A stretch of DNA of 41,288 nucleotides from JAKOQB01 sp036824465 (GCA_036824465.1 DAITAC010000029.1:1-41288); one strand, 5' to 3'; numbered from the stretch's first letter, positions 11,929 to 20,952 are shown. Notes: generated by a model from the sequence alone, not told the origin. Program-made: numbers and translations.

Positions 11929-12252
11929 CGTGGCCGACCACTTGAGGCTGCAGAAACCAACAGCACGAGAACCGGCATCCGGACTGCCACGGGTCAATGC
12001 GGGCGCGCACCCGCGGCCTAAACATCAACTAAGGAGCGAAACGACAAGAGGGCCTCGTCAAAGGCAACGCCTTGATCGGAAATGCGGGTGTTGGGGCAAT
12101 GACCGCAGGGCATTTCTTCTCGTCGTTTGCAGGCGAGCGAGATGGCAGTCGGTGATTGCTGTGCAGGCGGAATCGCGTTGCGGCGTTGATTTGCTGCGAG
12201 TTCGACGAATGCCTACTGACTTGAATGTGGTGAACGGTGTGGGGAGATGAAG
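11929..12252. other. divergent intergenic region, RuBisCO-like gene to cytochrome c gene
   Basis: Apart from the -10 box at its left edge and the GGGGAG ribosome-binding site of the cytochrome gene at 12241-12246, I see no convincing gene, hairpin or repeat here. A plus-strand open frame across it gives an Arg-rich, low-complexity product with no recognisable fold and I do not accept it. The length leaves room for regulation in both directions. Confidence 0.5.
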
Positions 12253-12669
12253 ATGAAACGCTCGGCGATTGCAGTGGGAGCGGCGCTGCTGCTTGTCTTC
12301 AGCAACGGGCAGGCGCAACCCCGTCCCGATCTGGGCAAGTATGAGTACCAATCAAATTGCGCTTCCTGCCATGGGCAATCGGGGAAGGGCGACGGCCCCT
12401 TTGCCCAGTGGCTGGGATTACGCATCCCGGATCTGACCCAGATCAGCCAGAGAAACGGGGGCGTGTTTCCGGTGCAAAAGTTGCACGAAATCATCGATGG
12501 GCGGGCGATCGTCAAAGCGCATGGCAGTCGCGAGATGCCGATCTGGGGCCTCGACTACACGCTCACGGCACGACCGGCGTATGACGACTATCGCCACGAC
12601 GCGGAAGTTTTCGTGTCCTCGCGGATCACGGCCCTGGTCAATTACTTGTACTCGCTGCAGGCCGGGTGA
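12253..12669 (+). CDS. small periplasmic cytochrome c, paralogue 1
   Basis: Monohaem class I-type cytochrome c. With the ATG at 12253 it has 138 residues: a Sec signal peptide ending near AQA, then the haem site CASCH and the likely distal Met in SREMPIWG. I prefer 12253 over the ATG at 12247 because GGGGAG at 12241-12246 is then correctly spaced at six bases. It shares the pattern GKxEYxSNCAxCHG...GVFP...IDGR...HGxREMPIWGxDY with the genes at 12793 and 30542, so the three are paralogues. The electron partner is unknown. It lies divergent from the RuBisCO-like gene and 123 bases before paralogue 2. Confidence 0.88.
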   Translation: MKRSAIAVGAALLLVFSNGQAQPRPDLGKYEYQSNCASCHGQSGKGDGPFAQWLGLRIPDLTQISQRNGGVFPVQKLHEIIDGRAIVKAHGSREMPIWGLDYTLTARPAYDDYRHDAEVFVSSRITALVNYLYSLQAG

Positions 12670-12792
12670 CGCCTGCGCGGCGCGCAAATTGCGAGGGGTC
12701 AATTTGTTCAGGGCTATCTGCCTACACTTCAAATTGTGACGTGCTGCAGATTGCGGAAGATCCGTGATCGACATGTCATGACCGGAGGCAAT

Positions 12793-13221
12793 ATGAAACT
12801 CAACAGAGTGGCAACAGTCCTCATCGCGATCCTGATGGTGGCATTTGCCGGCACGGCTCAGAGCCAGCTCAGGGGCGAACTGGGTAAGCGGGAGTACCTG
12901 TCGAACTGCGCGGTTTGTCACGGCGTGACGGGCAAGGGCGATGGTTCCTACTTCGAGCTGCTGAAGACCCGGATTCCCGATATCACGACAATCAGCGCGC
13001 GCAACAAGGGCGTCTTCCCTGCTGAGCGCATGTTCGGGATCATCGATGGCCGGGAGGCGCTGAAATCGCACGGCACGCGCGAAATGCCGATCTGGGGACA
13101 GGACTACAGCGCGAAGGCAGCGGAGTATTACCACGAGGTGCCGTATGACCCCGAGGTCTACATTCGCGTCCGTATTCTTTCGCTGATTGATTACATCTAC
13201 TCGCTTCAGACAGCGAGATAG
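12793..13221 (+). CDS. small periplasmic cytochrome c, paralogue 2
   Basis: Monohaem cytochrome c of 142 residues with a signal peptide (MKLNRVATVLIAILMVAFAG, cleavage after TAQSQ or nearby), haem motif CAVCH and probable distal Met in TREMPIWGQDY. The start at 12793 is chosen because GGAGG at 12784-12788 sits four bases ahead and the signal peptide begins there; an in-frame ATG at 12736 would add a non-signal extension. Its C-terminal half (VPYDPEVYIR) is closer to the inverted copy at 30542 than to its neighbour, so the adjacent pair is not simply the newest duplication. Role and redox partner are unknown. Confidence 0.88.
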   Translation: MKLNRVATVLIAILMVAFAGTAQSQLRGELGKREYLSNCAVCHGVTGKGDGSYFELLKTRIPDITTISARNKGVFPAERMFGIIDGREALKSHGTREMPIWGQDYSAKAAEYYHEVPYDPEVYIRVRILSLIDYIYSLQTAR

Positions 13222-13486
13222 ATGACCGGCCCGCTGCGTTCACGACCGGGGAAGCGTTATTTGCAGAACGGATGAGTTCTGCCGGCAAGCGTGCGCGGCT
13301 GTGGTCCGCTTCCTGACCCGACTTGCCGGGTCGAATTGGTGGCAGGATTTCCGGCAAGTCGCGCTATTCGCGGTCGGCATGGGCGTCGCTATCATGTGAT
13401 ATCTGCTTCGTCGTGACCGGGTCTGGCGGAGCAGTCTTTCTTAGCTGCGGCGTAACGATGGCCGACGACCCCGCAATGGATTTGGT
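13222..13486. other. intergenic region before the hybrid kinase
   Basis: Contains a perfect 7-bp hairpin (GCAGAAC 13263-13269 with GTTCTGC 13276-13282), a 6-bp hairpin (GACCCG 13315-13320 with CGGGTC 13327-13332) and an interrupted palindrome TATCATGTGATA at 13390-13401. None has a T-run. One may end the cytochrome transcript, and the palindrome could be an operator for the kinase, but nothing here is decisive. Confidence 0.35.
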
Positions 13487-16400
13487 TTGAACCGCAGAGA
13501 CTCCGAACCCTCTGACCCAATTACCGTAGGCCCGCCCGCGCGGGGCGGGTCCGAGTTGTCCTTCTACCGCGACATTGTCGAGTCACTGGACGATGCCGTG
13601 TGCCGGTGGCTACCGGACACCACGCTGACATATTGCAACGCCCGTTACCGGGAGTTGTTCGGCATTGACTGCCAGGACGGAGACGGGCGGAAGCGGATTG
13701 ACTTCGTTCCGAAGTCGGAACGACCGGCGCTGGTCAATTTCTACTTCGAACTCGCGCGTACTCCTCGCGCCGCGAGCTACGAGCATCTGGTGTCGACGGC
13801 CGATGGCTCGACACGCTGGATTTCGTGGAACGACGTGCCCCTGCACGATGCAGCGGGCGGCCTGATCGGATTTCAATCGGTCGGCCGCGATATCAGCGCC
13901 AGAAAGCATGCCGAGCAGGCATTGCGCGAGAGCGCTGCGCGTCTGAACGAGGCCCAGCGTGTGGCCGGCATTGGCAGCTGGGAGCTTGATCTCGTCAGCG
14001 ATCGCGTGGCATGGTCGGACGAGGTTTTCCGCATCTTCGAGATCGACCCGTCGAAGTTCGGCGCCTCCTATGAGGCCTTCCTGCTTACTGTTCACCCCGA
14101 TGACCGGGAGGCGATCAATCAGGCGTACACGGAGTCGGTAGCCAATCGCACTGCCTACGAACACGTGCATCGGTTGCGGATGGCAGACGGACGCATCAAG
14201 TGGGTTCAAGAGCGCTGCGAGACGTTCTACGACGATCATGGACGCGCACTGCGCTCGGTGGGCACGGTGCAGGATGTGACGCGGCAGTGGCTGGCCGAGC
14301 GCGAGACGCAGCGCGCGCACGAGTTGCTCCAGTTCATCATCGATGCGTCGCCCGACTGGATCTTCGCCAAGGACCTGCAGCACCGATTTGTGATCGTGAA
14401 CCGGGCATTTGCGGAAGCGCAGGGACTGACGCCGGCGCAGATGATCGGTCACTCCGACACCGAGTTCTGGTCCCACGAACTCTGCGAAGGCGCCGCCGCC
14501 GGGGGTACGCGCGGATTCCACCACGATGACCGGCGCGCGTTTGCGGGTGAGAGCGTGCACAACCCGCGCGACGTTGCCACGCTTGGCGATGGCAGCAGGC
14601 ACACTTTCGACACCTTCAAGGGTCCGCTGAGGGATCCACAGGGCAATGTCGTCGGTGTCTTTTCCTATTCGCGCGACGTGACCGAACGCATCAATATCGA
14701 GGAGGCGCTCGAGCAAAGCCAGACGTATTTGCGAGCGATTGTCGAAAGCGAGCCCGAGTGCGTGAAGCTGCTCGATCGCGACGGCAACCTGCTCGATATG
14801 AACCCGGCCGGGCTGGCGATGATCGAGGCCGATTCGCTCGATCAGGTACGCGGCCAATGCGTGTGTCCGCTGGTATCGCCGCTCGACCGCAAGGAATTCG
14901 AAACGATGCTCGCCGCCGTGTTTCGCGGCGAAGCAACCAAACTGTCGTTCGAGATCACGGGGCTGAAGGGCGGACGGCGCCATCTGGAGACGCATTCGGT
15001 GCCGCTGTGGGACGAACAGCGCAAGGTGATCAAGGCGCTGCTCGGTGTCACGCGCGACATCACCGAGCGCAAGCGGGTCGAAGAATCCCTGCGTGCGTCC
15101 GAAGCCCGCTACCGCGACCTGTTTGAATCGAACCCGAACCCAATGTGGGTTTACGACCTGGATACGCTGGCATTCCTGGAGGTCAACGACGCTGCGATCT
15201 CGCACTACGGTTACAGCCACGATGAATTCCAGTCGATGACGATCAAGGAGATTCGCCCGATCGAGGACGTCCCGCGTCTGCTGGAACGATTGGCGCGTGC
15301 GGCCGATGGCGTGGACGATGCCGGCATCTGGCGCCACCGCAAGAAGGGCGGCGAACTGATCCTGGTCGAGATCAGATCGCACCGGCTCGACTTCCGCGGC
15401 AGGCGTGCCGAGCTGGTGCTGGCCAGCGACGTCACCGAACGCGTGCGTGCGCAGGAGGCGCTGCGGTCAAGCGAAGCGCGCCTGGGCTTTCTGCTTGGCG
15501 CCAGCCCCGTTGTGATCTACACCTGCGAAGCGCACGGTGAATTCGCGGCAACCTATATCAGCCCGAACATAAAGGAGCTGTTCGGATACACGCCGCAGCA
15601 GTGGCTGTCGACCCCGGGGTTCTGGGCGGAGAACATTCACCCGCAGGATGCGCCCAAGGTGTTTGCCGAGCTGAAGAAACTGTTCCTGCATGACCGGCAT
15701 CAGCACGAGTACCGGTTCAGGTTTCCTGACGGCAGCTACCGCTGGATGCACGATTCACTGCGCCTGGTCCGCGATTCGGGGGGCAATCCGGTAGAGATCA
15801 TCGGCTATTGGGCCGACGTCGATGATCGCCGGCGCGCCGAGGACGAGTTGAAGAAGCACCGCGAACATCTGGAAGAACTGGTGCAGGAGCGCACGCACCA
15901 TCTGCAGACCGCAAAGGCTGAGGCCGAGCGGGCAAACATGGCCAAGAGTGCATTCCTGTCGCGGATGAGTCACGAGTTACGCACACCGATGAACGCGATC
16001 CTCGGCTTTTCGCAGGTGCTGGAAATGGATCGGCTTGACCCGCGGCAGCGCCGGTTCGTTGAGGAGATTCATCGTGCCGGCGATCATCTGCTTGAACTGA
16101 TCGATGATCTGCTCGACATCTCGCGCATCGAAGTGGGCAAGGTCACCGTGGCGGTGAAGCCCACCTCGGTTCACGAAGTGGTCGTCGAGGCAGTGCAGAT
16201 CGTGCGACCCCTGGTGGTCAAGAAGGGCCTGGAACTGAAGGAACTGTGCAAGGCGAGCAATGCGCACGTGATGGCGGATGCCGTGCGGCTGCGCCAGATC
16301 CTGGTGAATCTCCTGTCCAATGCCGCCAAGTACAACCGCGAGGGCGGCAGCATCGCGATCGAGTGCCGCCCCGCCGGCGCGGAGCGCGTTCGCCTGCTGG

Positions 16401-17035
16401 TGACTGACACGGGACCGGGGATCGACGCCCAGCATCTGGAACGGCTGTTTGAGCCGTTTGAGCGACTCGGCGCCGAGTCGACGACAATCGAGGGCACCGG
16501 CATCGGACTGGCGTTGTCAAAGCAACTGGCGCAATTGATGGGAGCAAGCCTCGGCGTGGACTCCGTGCCTGGCAAAGGCTCGACCTTCTGGATTGACCTG
16601 CCTCTGACGGACACGCCGACCCACCCGACCGTCACCAGAGAGCGCAGTCAGTACAGCGCAGTGCGGAAGGGCACCGTGCTGTACGTGGAGGACAACCTGG
16701 CCAATCTCAAAGTGGTCGAGGCGATGCTCGGTCTGCAAGCCGGGCTGCGCTTGATTTCCGCGATGAACGGGGAGGACGGGCTTCAGATTGCGCATCGCGA
16801 GCGACCGGACGTGATCCTGCTCGACATTCATCTGCCGGGAATGGACGGCTACGCGGTCCTGTCCGCCCTGCGGGGCAACCCTGCAACCTGCGCGATCCCG
16901 GTGATCGCACTGTCGGCAGACGCTATGCCAGCCGATATCGATCAGGGATTGCAGGCCGGATTCGCGTATTACCTCACCAAGCCGGTGCATCGGGACCAGT
17001 TGATCGCCACGATCGAGACCGCACTGCGCAACTGA
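13487..17035 (+). CDS. soluble multi-PAS hybrid histidine kinase
   Basis: Two-component sensor of 1182 residues with no transmembrane segment or signal peptide, so it should sense an intracellular cue. By eye there are six PAS-type modules at about 24-138, 161-263, 279-395, 413-522, 541-647 and 664-777, each ending in the usual D(V/I)(T/S)xR PAC-like tail. A coiled coil (780-820) leads to the HisKA domain with H829 in SHELRTPMNAILGF. The ATPase domain follows with N945 (N box), DTGPGI and GTGIGLAL. A C-terminal receiver has phospho-acceptor D1113 in LLDIHLPGMDGY and a TKP lysine. The start is TTG at 13487; no in-frame ATG lies nearby. No response regulator or output gene is adjacent, so the target is unknown. 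Confidence 0.92.
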   Translation: MNRRDSEPSDPITVGPPARGGSELSFYRDIVESLDDAVCRWLPDTTLTYCNARYRELFGIDCQDGDGRKRIDFVPKSERPALVNFYFELARTPRAASYEHLVSTADGSTRWISWNDVPLHDAAGGLIGFQSVGRDISARKHAEQALRESAARLNEAQRVAGIGSWELDLVSDRVAWSDEVFRIFEIDPSKFGASYEAFLLTVHPDDREAINQAYTESVANRTAYEHVHRLRMADGRIKWVQERCETFYDDHGRALRSVGTVQDVTRQWLAERETQRAHELLQFIIDASPDWIFAKDLQHRFVIVNRAFAEAQGLTPAQMIGHSDTEFWSHELCEGAAAGGTRGFHHDDRRAFAGESVHNPRDVATLGDGSRHTFDTFKGPLRDPQGNVVGVFSYSRDVTERINIEEALEQSQTYLRAIVESEPECVKLLDRDGNLLDMNPAGLAMIEADSLDQVRGQCVCPLVSPLDRKEFETMLAAVFRGEATKLSFEITGLKGGRRHLETHSVPLWDEQRKVIKALLGVTRDITERKRVEESLRASEARYRDLFESNPNPMWVYDLDTLAFLEVNDAAISHYGYSHDEFQSMTIKEIRPIEDVPRLLERLARAADGVDDAGIWRHRKKGGELILVEIRSHRLDFRGRRAELVLASDVTERVRAQEALRSSEARLGFLLGASPVVIYTCEAHGEFAATYISPNIKELFGYTPQQWLSTPGFWAENIHPQDAPKVFAELKKLFLHDRHQHEYRFRFPDGSYRWMHDSLRLVRDSGGNPVEIIGYWADVDDRRRAEDELKKHREHLEELVQERTHHLQTAKAEAERANMAKSAFLSRMSHELRTPMNAILGFSQVLEMDRLDPRQRRFVEEIHRAGDHLLELIDDLLDISRIEVGKVTVAVKPTSVHEVVVEAVQIVRPLVVKKGLELKELCKASNAHVMADAVRLRQILVNLLSNAAKYNREGGSIAIECRPAGAERVRLLVTDTGPGIDAQHLERLFEPFERLGAESTTIEGTGIGLALSKQLAQLMGASLGVDSVPGKGSTFWIDLPLTDTPTHPTVTRERSQYSAVRKGTVLYVEDNLANLKVVEAMLGLQAGLRLISAMNGEDGLQIAHRERPDVILLDIHLPGMDGYAVLSALRGNPATCAIPVIALSADAMPADIDQGLQAGFAYYLTKPVHRDQLIATIETALRN

Positions 17036-17157
17036 CAGGGCATGCCGCAATCCTCGGACGCGTAATCTCGACTGGGCACGATCAGGGCGGTCGACCAGCG
17101 CGCGGCTGACGCTGTGCGACAATCCGCCCGCCGTCCGGAGCACAGGCGGTGACAAAT

Positions 17158-17174
17158 CGGGTCGAAGCGACCCG
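17158..17174. terminator. 7-bp hairpin between the kinase and mlaF
   Basis: CGGGTCG at 17158-17164 pairs perfectly with CGACCCG at 17168-17174 around the loop AAG. It lies about 120 bases after the kinase stop and 74 before mlaF. There is no T-run, so it may be a terminator of the kinase gene or part of the mla leader. Confidence 0.3.
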
Positions 17175-17233
17175 TGGCGTCGGCGGCCATTCCGGCGCTC
17201 GACCAATCATCTGAACAATTCGACTGCACCTTT

Positions 17234-17247
17234 GGCGGGAGCCCGCC
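17234..17247 (+). promoter_or_regulatory. mlaF: hairpin covering the mlaF ribosome-binding site
   Basis: GGCGG at 17234-17238 pairs with CCGCC at 17243-17247 around GAGC, and the right arm touches the GTG start at 17248. The ribosome-binding site GGGAG (17237-17241) lies in the stem and loop. Folding would hide the site, so initiation of the whole mla operon could be limited here. This is inferred from sequence complementarity only. Confidence 0.35.
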
Positions 17248-18051
17248 GTGAGTTCCGACGCCTTCATCCAGATCGATCAAGTCACGTTTGGCTATGACCA
17301 GCGCGTGATCCTGTCGGAGGTGTCGGTCACCTTTCCGCGCGGCAAGGTGGTCGCGATCATGGGCGGCTCGGGCTGTGGCAAGACCACGCTGCTGCGATTG
17401 ATCGGCGGCATGATCTCACCGCAGAAGGGTTCGATCACCTTCGACGGCGAAGTGGTGAATGCACGCAACAAGGAACGCCTGTACGCGCTGCGCCGCCGGC
17501 TCGGCATGCTGTTCCAGTTCGGCGCGCTGTTCACGGATCTCACCGTGTTCGAAAACGTTGCGTTTCCGCTGCGCGAACACACCGACCTGCCGGAGTCGAT
17601 GATCCGTGACATCGTGCTGTTGAAACTGCACGCCGTCGGATTGCGTGGCGCCGCGCAGTTGCGCATTGCCGAGGTTTCCGGTGGAATGGCGCGGCGCATC
17701 GCCCTGGCGCGGGCAATCGCGCTCGATCCCGAACTGATCATGTACGACGAGCCGTTCGCAGGGCTCGACCCGATCTCAATGGGGGTCACCGCGAACCTGA
17801 TCCGGCGTCTGAACGATGCCACCGGTGCGACTTCGTTGATCGTCTCGCACGACGTGCGTGAGTGCTTCCTGATCTGCGACCACGCCTATCTGATCAGTGC
17901 CGGCCGCATCGTCGCGCATGGCACGCCGAAGGAACTGCAGTCCTCCGACGATCCGGACGTGCGCCAGTTCATTCGCGGCGAGCCGGACGGTCCGGTGCCG
18001 TTTCACTATCCGGCGCGGCCGATCGCCGAAGACTTCGGGCTGCGCGCATGA
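17248..18051 (+). CDS. mlaF: phospholipid ABC transporter ATP-binding protein
   Basis: ATPase of the inner-membrane MlaFEDB complex, which moves phospholipids between the membranes to keep the outer leaflet asymmetric. The 267-residue protein has Walker A GGSGCGKT at 39-46, the signature VSGGMARR, Walker B LIMYDEP and the switch histidine in IVSHD. The start is GTG at 17248 with GGGAG six bases before it. The stop overlaps the mlaE ATG (ATGA at 18048-18051). It opens the run mlaF-E-D-A-C-B. Confidence 0.96.
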   Translation: MSSDAFIQIDQVTFGYDQRVILSEVSVTFPRGKVVAIMGGSGCGKTTLLRLIGGMISPQKGSITFDGEVVNARNKERLYALRRRLGMLFQFGALFTDLTVFENVAFPLREHTDLPESMIRDIVLLKLHAVGLRGAAQLRIAEVSGGMARRIALARAIALDPELIMYDEPFAGLDPISMGVTANLIRRLNDATGATSLIVSHDVRECFLICDHAYLISAGRIVAHGTPKELQSSDDPDVRQFIRGEPDGPVPFHYPARPIAEDFGLRA

Positions 18052-18839
18052 AGCCGGCCGATGCCCTGTCTATTCTCGGCGTACGTGCGCTGCGCACGCT
18101 GCGCGGGCTTGGCCACAGCGCTTACTTCTTCGGCGAATTGCTGCGCAGCGTGCCGGCCGCGCTGCGACGCTTCCATCTGGTTGTGGCGCAGATCCACGCC
18201 ATCGGCAACTATTCGCTGATCATCATCGTCGCCTCGGGACTCGCAGTCGGGTTCGTGCTCGGCCTGCAGGGCTATTACACGCTCAGTCGCTACGGCGCGG
18301 CGGAGTCGCTCGGACTGCTGGTTGCACTTTCGCTGGTTCGGGAACTGGGTCCGGTCGTGACGGGGCTGCTGTTTGCGGGCCGCGCGGGCACGTCGCTGAC
18401 CGCCGAGATCGGCCTGATGAAGGCGGGCGAACAACTGGCGGCGATGGAGATGATGGCGATCGACCCCAAGCAGCGCGTGCTCGCGCCAAGGTTCATCGGC
18501 GGCCTGGTCGCCATGCCGCTGCTGGCGGCGATGTTTTCCGCCGTCGGCATCTTTGGCGGCTACATCGTCGGAGTGCAGATGATCGGCATCGATCCAGGCC
18601 AGTTCTGGTCGCAGATGCAAAATGGCGTCGACGTGTTCGATGATGTCGGCAACGGCATGGTCAAGAGCGCCGTCTTCGGGGTGGCATGCACCTTTGTCGC
18701 GCTGTATCAAGGCTTCGAGGCTGAGGCCACGCCTGAGGGTGTCGCACAGGCGACCACGCGCACGGTGGTGATCTCGTCGCTGGCGGTGCTGCTGCTCGAT
18801 TTCGTGCTGACGGCGGTCATGTTCTCAACGCCGCGGTAG
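18048..18839 (+). CDS. mlaE: phospholipid ABC transporter permease
   Basis: Inner-membrane permease of the MlaFEDB complex, 263 residues with about five hydrophobic segments. Characteristic stretches are LVRELGPVVTGLLFAGRAGTS and MKAGEQLAAMEMM, the coupling region that contacts MlaF. The ATG at 18048 overlaps the mlaF stop by four bases; the frame is open further upstream but that part is out-of-phase mlaF sequence. An 81-base gap separates it from mlaD. Confidence 0.95.
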   Translation: MKPADALSILGVRALRTLRGLGHSAYFFGELLRSVPAALRRFHLVVAQIHAIGNYSLIIIVASGLAVGFVLGLQGYYTLSRYGAAESLGLLVALSLVRELGPVVTGLLFAGRAGTSLTAEIGLMKAGEQLAAMEMMAIDPKQRVLAPRFIGGLVAMPLLAAMFSAVGIFGGYIVGVQMIGIDPGQFWSQMQNGVDVFDDVGNGMVKSAVFGVACTFVALYQGFEAEATPEGVAQATTRTVVISSLAVLLLDFVLTAVMFSTPR

Positions 18840-18920
18840 TTCTGTTCCCCCATGAAGGGGCGGGGAGTTTCGTAAGTCATGCGCGGCAGTCTCGGCGCGT
18901 ATGGCTGAAAAGGAGCACGC

Positions 18921-19397
18921 ATGACAAGAAGAGGCATTGAAACGCTGGTCGGTCTGTTTGTCTTGCTGGGGTTTGTCGCGATCGGTTACCTTGCGCTGAA
19001 GGCGGCCAACCTCGCCAGCTTCACGATCGGCGAGACGTACACGGTGGGCGCCAAGTTCGACAACATCGGCGGCCTGAAGGTTCGGGCACCGGTCCGCAGC
19101 GCCGGCGTAACGGTTGGGCGTGTGTCCGCGATTACGTTCGACAACCAATCGTTCCAGGGTATGGTGACGTTGGAGATTGAGAAGAAGTTCCAGTTTCCGA
19201 AGGACACGTCGGCCAAGATCCTCACCGCCGGCCTGCTCGGCGATCAGTACATCGGACTTGAGCCGGGAGGTGACGACAAGAACCTCGCGCAGGGTGATTC
19301 GATCAAGATGACGCAATCGGCCGTTGTGCTGGAGAATCTGATCGGGCAGATGCTGTACAACAGGGCGGCCGAAGGTGCCGGCGACGCCAAGAAATAG
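18921..19397 (+). CDS. mlaD: MCE-domain lipid-transport protein
   Basis: Membrane-anchored periplasmic MCE protein whose hexamer forms the lipid channel on top of MlaE. The 158 residues comprise one N-terminal transmembrane helix (about 8-26) and one MCE domain with YTVGAKFDNIGGLKVRAPVRSAGVTVGRV. The conserved ITAGLLGDQYIGLEPGG-like end (here LTAGLLGDQYIGLEPGG) is present. AAGGAG at 18911-18916 is well placed before the ATG at 18921. Length and architecture match MlaD. Confidence 0.95.
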   Translation: MTRRGIETLVGLFVLLGFVAIGYLALKAANLASFTIGETYTVGAKFDNIGGLKVRAPVRSAGVTVGRVSAITFDNQSFQGMVTLEIEKKFQFPKDTSAKILTAGLLGDQYIGLEPGGDDKNLAQGDSIKMTQSAVVLENLIGQMLYNRAAEGAGDAKK

Positions 19398-19425
19398 GTT
19401 GGAGATGCGGCTCGGGCATGCCTCA

Positions 19426-20202
19426 ATGATGCGATTTCTACGCGTGACTGCGCTTGCTGCGGTCGTCGCGCTGACCGGCGCGTGCGCAACGATTCCGCCC
19501 ACGGCGGGCAGCAACCCCGTCGATCCGCTCGAACGCTACAACCGGCATGTGTCGGAATTCAACGACCGTGTTGATCGTGCACTCCTCAAGCCGGTGGCGC
19601 AGGCGTACGCGGATTATGTGCCATCGCCCGTACGCGAATGCGTCGGCAACATCTTCAGCAACATCGCCGACGTGCCGAACGCGCTGAACAACCTGCTGCA
19701 GGGTAAGCCGGCGGCGGCGGTTTCCGACATCTGCCGCGTGGTGATCAACACCACGGTCGGCGTTCTTGGTTGTTTCGACGTCGCGAGCAAGGCAGGGCTG
19801 GAGAAGAGCGAAGAGGACTTCGGCCAGACACTCGGCCGCTGGGGCAGCGGGCCGGGGCCGTATTTCGTGTGGCCGTTCCTCGGGCCGAGCACGATTCGCG
19901 ATTCGGTCGGACGCGTGGTGGGTTTCTACACTGATCCGCTCGACTACGTCGATCCGGTGCGAACTCGCAATTCGCTGTGGGCGACGCGCCTGATCGACAC
20001 GCGGGCGAGCCTGTTCCCGGCCGAGAAAGTCATCGAGGGCGCCGCGCTCGACAAGTACCAGTTCATTCGCGACGCCTATCTACAGCGTCGCCGCAGCCTG
20101 ATTTATGACGGCAATCCGCCGCGGGAGCGCGACCCGGAGGACGAACCGGAGCAGAAACCCGCGAGTGCGCCCGATCAACCGAACGCGGTGCCAGGACGTT
20201 AA
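19426..20202 (+). CDS. mlaA: outer-membrane lipoprotein MlaA (VacJ)
   Basis: Outer-membrane lipoprotein that takes mislocalised phospholipids from the outer leaflet and hands them to MlaC. From 19426 the protein is 258 residues and begins with a lipoprotein signal whose lipobox is LTGAC, giving a lipidated Cys near residue 20. NPVDPLERYNRHVSEFNDRVD and the later GPYFVWPFLGPSTIRDSVG stretch are family hallmarks. Starts at 19375 or 19405 are open but would add residues before the signal; 19405 has GGAG too close to be ideal, so the exact start is unsettled. A gene for MlaA inside the mla operon is common in betaproteobacteria, unlike E. coli. Confidence 0.93.
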   Translation: MMRFLRVTALAAVVALTGACATIPPTAGSNPVDPLERYNRHVSEFNDRVDRALLKPVAQAYADYVPSPVRECVGNIFSNIADVPNALNNLLQGKPAAAVSDICRVVINTTVGVLGCFDVASKAGLEKSEEDFGQTLGRWGSGPGPYFVWPFLGPSTIRDSVGRVVGFYTDPLDYVDPVRTRNSLWATRLIDTRASLFPAEKVIEGAALDKYQFIRDAYLQRRRSLIYDGNPPRERDPEDEPEQKPASAPDQPNAVPGR

Positions 20203-20243
20203 CCGGTCGTTCCGGAAATGCCGGCCTTCGAAGAGAAACGATC

Positions 20244-20933
20244 ATGAAGAGTGTGTCGATTCGTAACATGGGGAAGATGAAGCATCTGGCCGCGGTCTTG
20301 GCGGTTGCGCTGTTTGCGATTGCAGGTGCACAAGCGCAGGGAACGGCAGCCGCCAATGCCCCCGCAAGCGTCACGGCGCAATCGCCGGACGCGCTGGTGC
20401 TCACGCTGTCGAATGATGTTCTCGACGCGATCAAGAAAGACAAGACGCTGCAGTCGGGCGATCTGACCAGACTGAACGCGCTGGTCGACGAGAAGATCCT
20501 GCCGTACGTGAACTTCGAGAAAATGACGCAGCTCGCGGTCGGTCGCGGCTGGCGCCAGGCCTCGCCGGAGCAGCGCCAGCGTCTGACGAAGGAGTTCCGC
20601 GCGCTGCTCGTGCGCACCTACAGCGGCGCGGTGTCGACAGTGAAAGACCATCAGGTGCAGATGCGGCCGTTTCGCGCCCAGCCCACCGACACCGACGTGC
20701 TGGTTCGTACACAGGTGGTGCCGTCGCGCGGCGACGCGATTCAGCTCGACTATCGGCTCGAAAAGAGCGACGCCGGCTGGAAGATCTACGATGTCAGCGT
20801 CCTTGGCGTGTGGCTGGTCGAAAACTACAAGAGCCAGTTCGCGAGCGAGGTCACGCAAAACGGCGTCGATGGGTTGATCAAGGCGCTGACAGACCGCAAC
20901 CGTCAGCTTGAGACTGCAACCAAGAAATCGTGA
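20244..20933 (+). CDS. mlaC: periplasmic phospholipid-binding protein
   Basis: Soluble shuttle that carries phospholipid between MlaA and MlaFEDB. The 229-residue product starts with a Sec signal whose hydrophobic core is HLAAVLAVALFAIAGAQAQ; in-frame ATGs at 20268 and 20277 would give a shorter, more typical signal, so the first Met is provisional. The mature part has the MlaC pattern with ILPYVNFEKMTQLAVGRGWRQASPEQRQRL and YDVSVLGVWLVENYKSQFASEV. It sits between mlaA and mlaB on one strand. Confidence 0.94.
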   Translation: MKSVSIRNMGKMKHLAAVLAVALFAIAGAQAQGTAAANAPASVTAQSPDALVLTLSNDVLDAIKKDKTLQSGDLTRLNALVDEKILPYVNFEKMTQLAVGRGWRQASPEQRQRLTKEFRALLVRTYSGAVSTVKDHQVQMRPFRAQPTDTDVLVRTQVVPSRGDAIQLDYRLEKSDAGWKIYDVSVLGVWLVENYKSQFASEVTQNGVDGLIKALTDRNRQLETATKKS

Positions 20934-20952
20934 TCGGGATGCTTTCGGACGC

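Noticed and set aside
12144..12160. Another GGCAGTC repeat copy upstream of the first cytochrome c
   Set aside because: Only one unit (GGCAGTCGGTGA) is present and could be chance.
11900..12250. 116-codon plus-strand open frame in the gap before the first cytochrome c
   Set aside because: Arg-rich, no ribosome-binding site, overlaps the opposite RuBisCO-like start; better read as regulatory space.
13610..15382. 590-codon minus-strand open frame inside the hybrid kinase
   Set aside because: Mirror of strongly conserved PAS sequence; no recognisable protein features.
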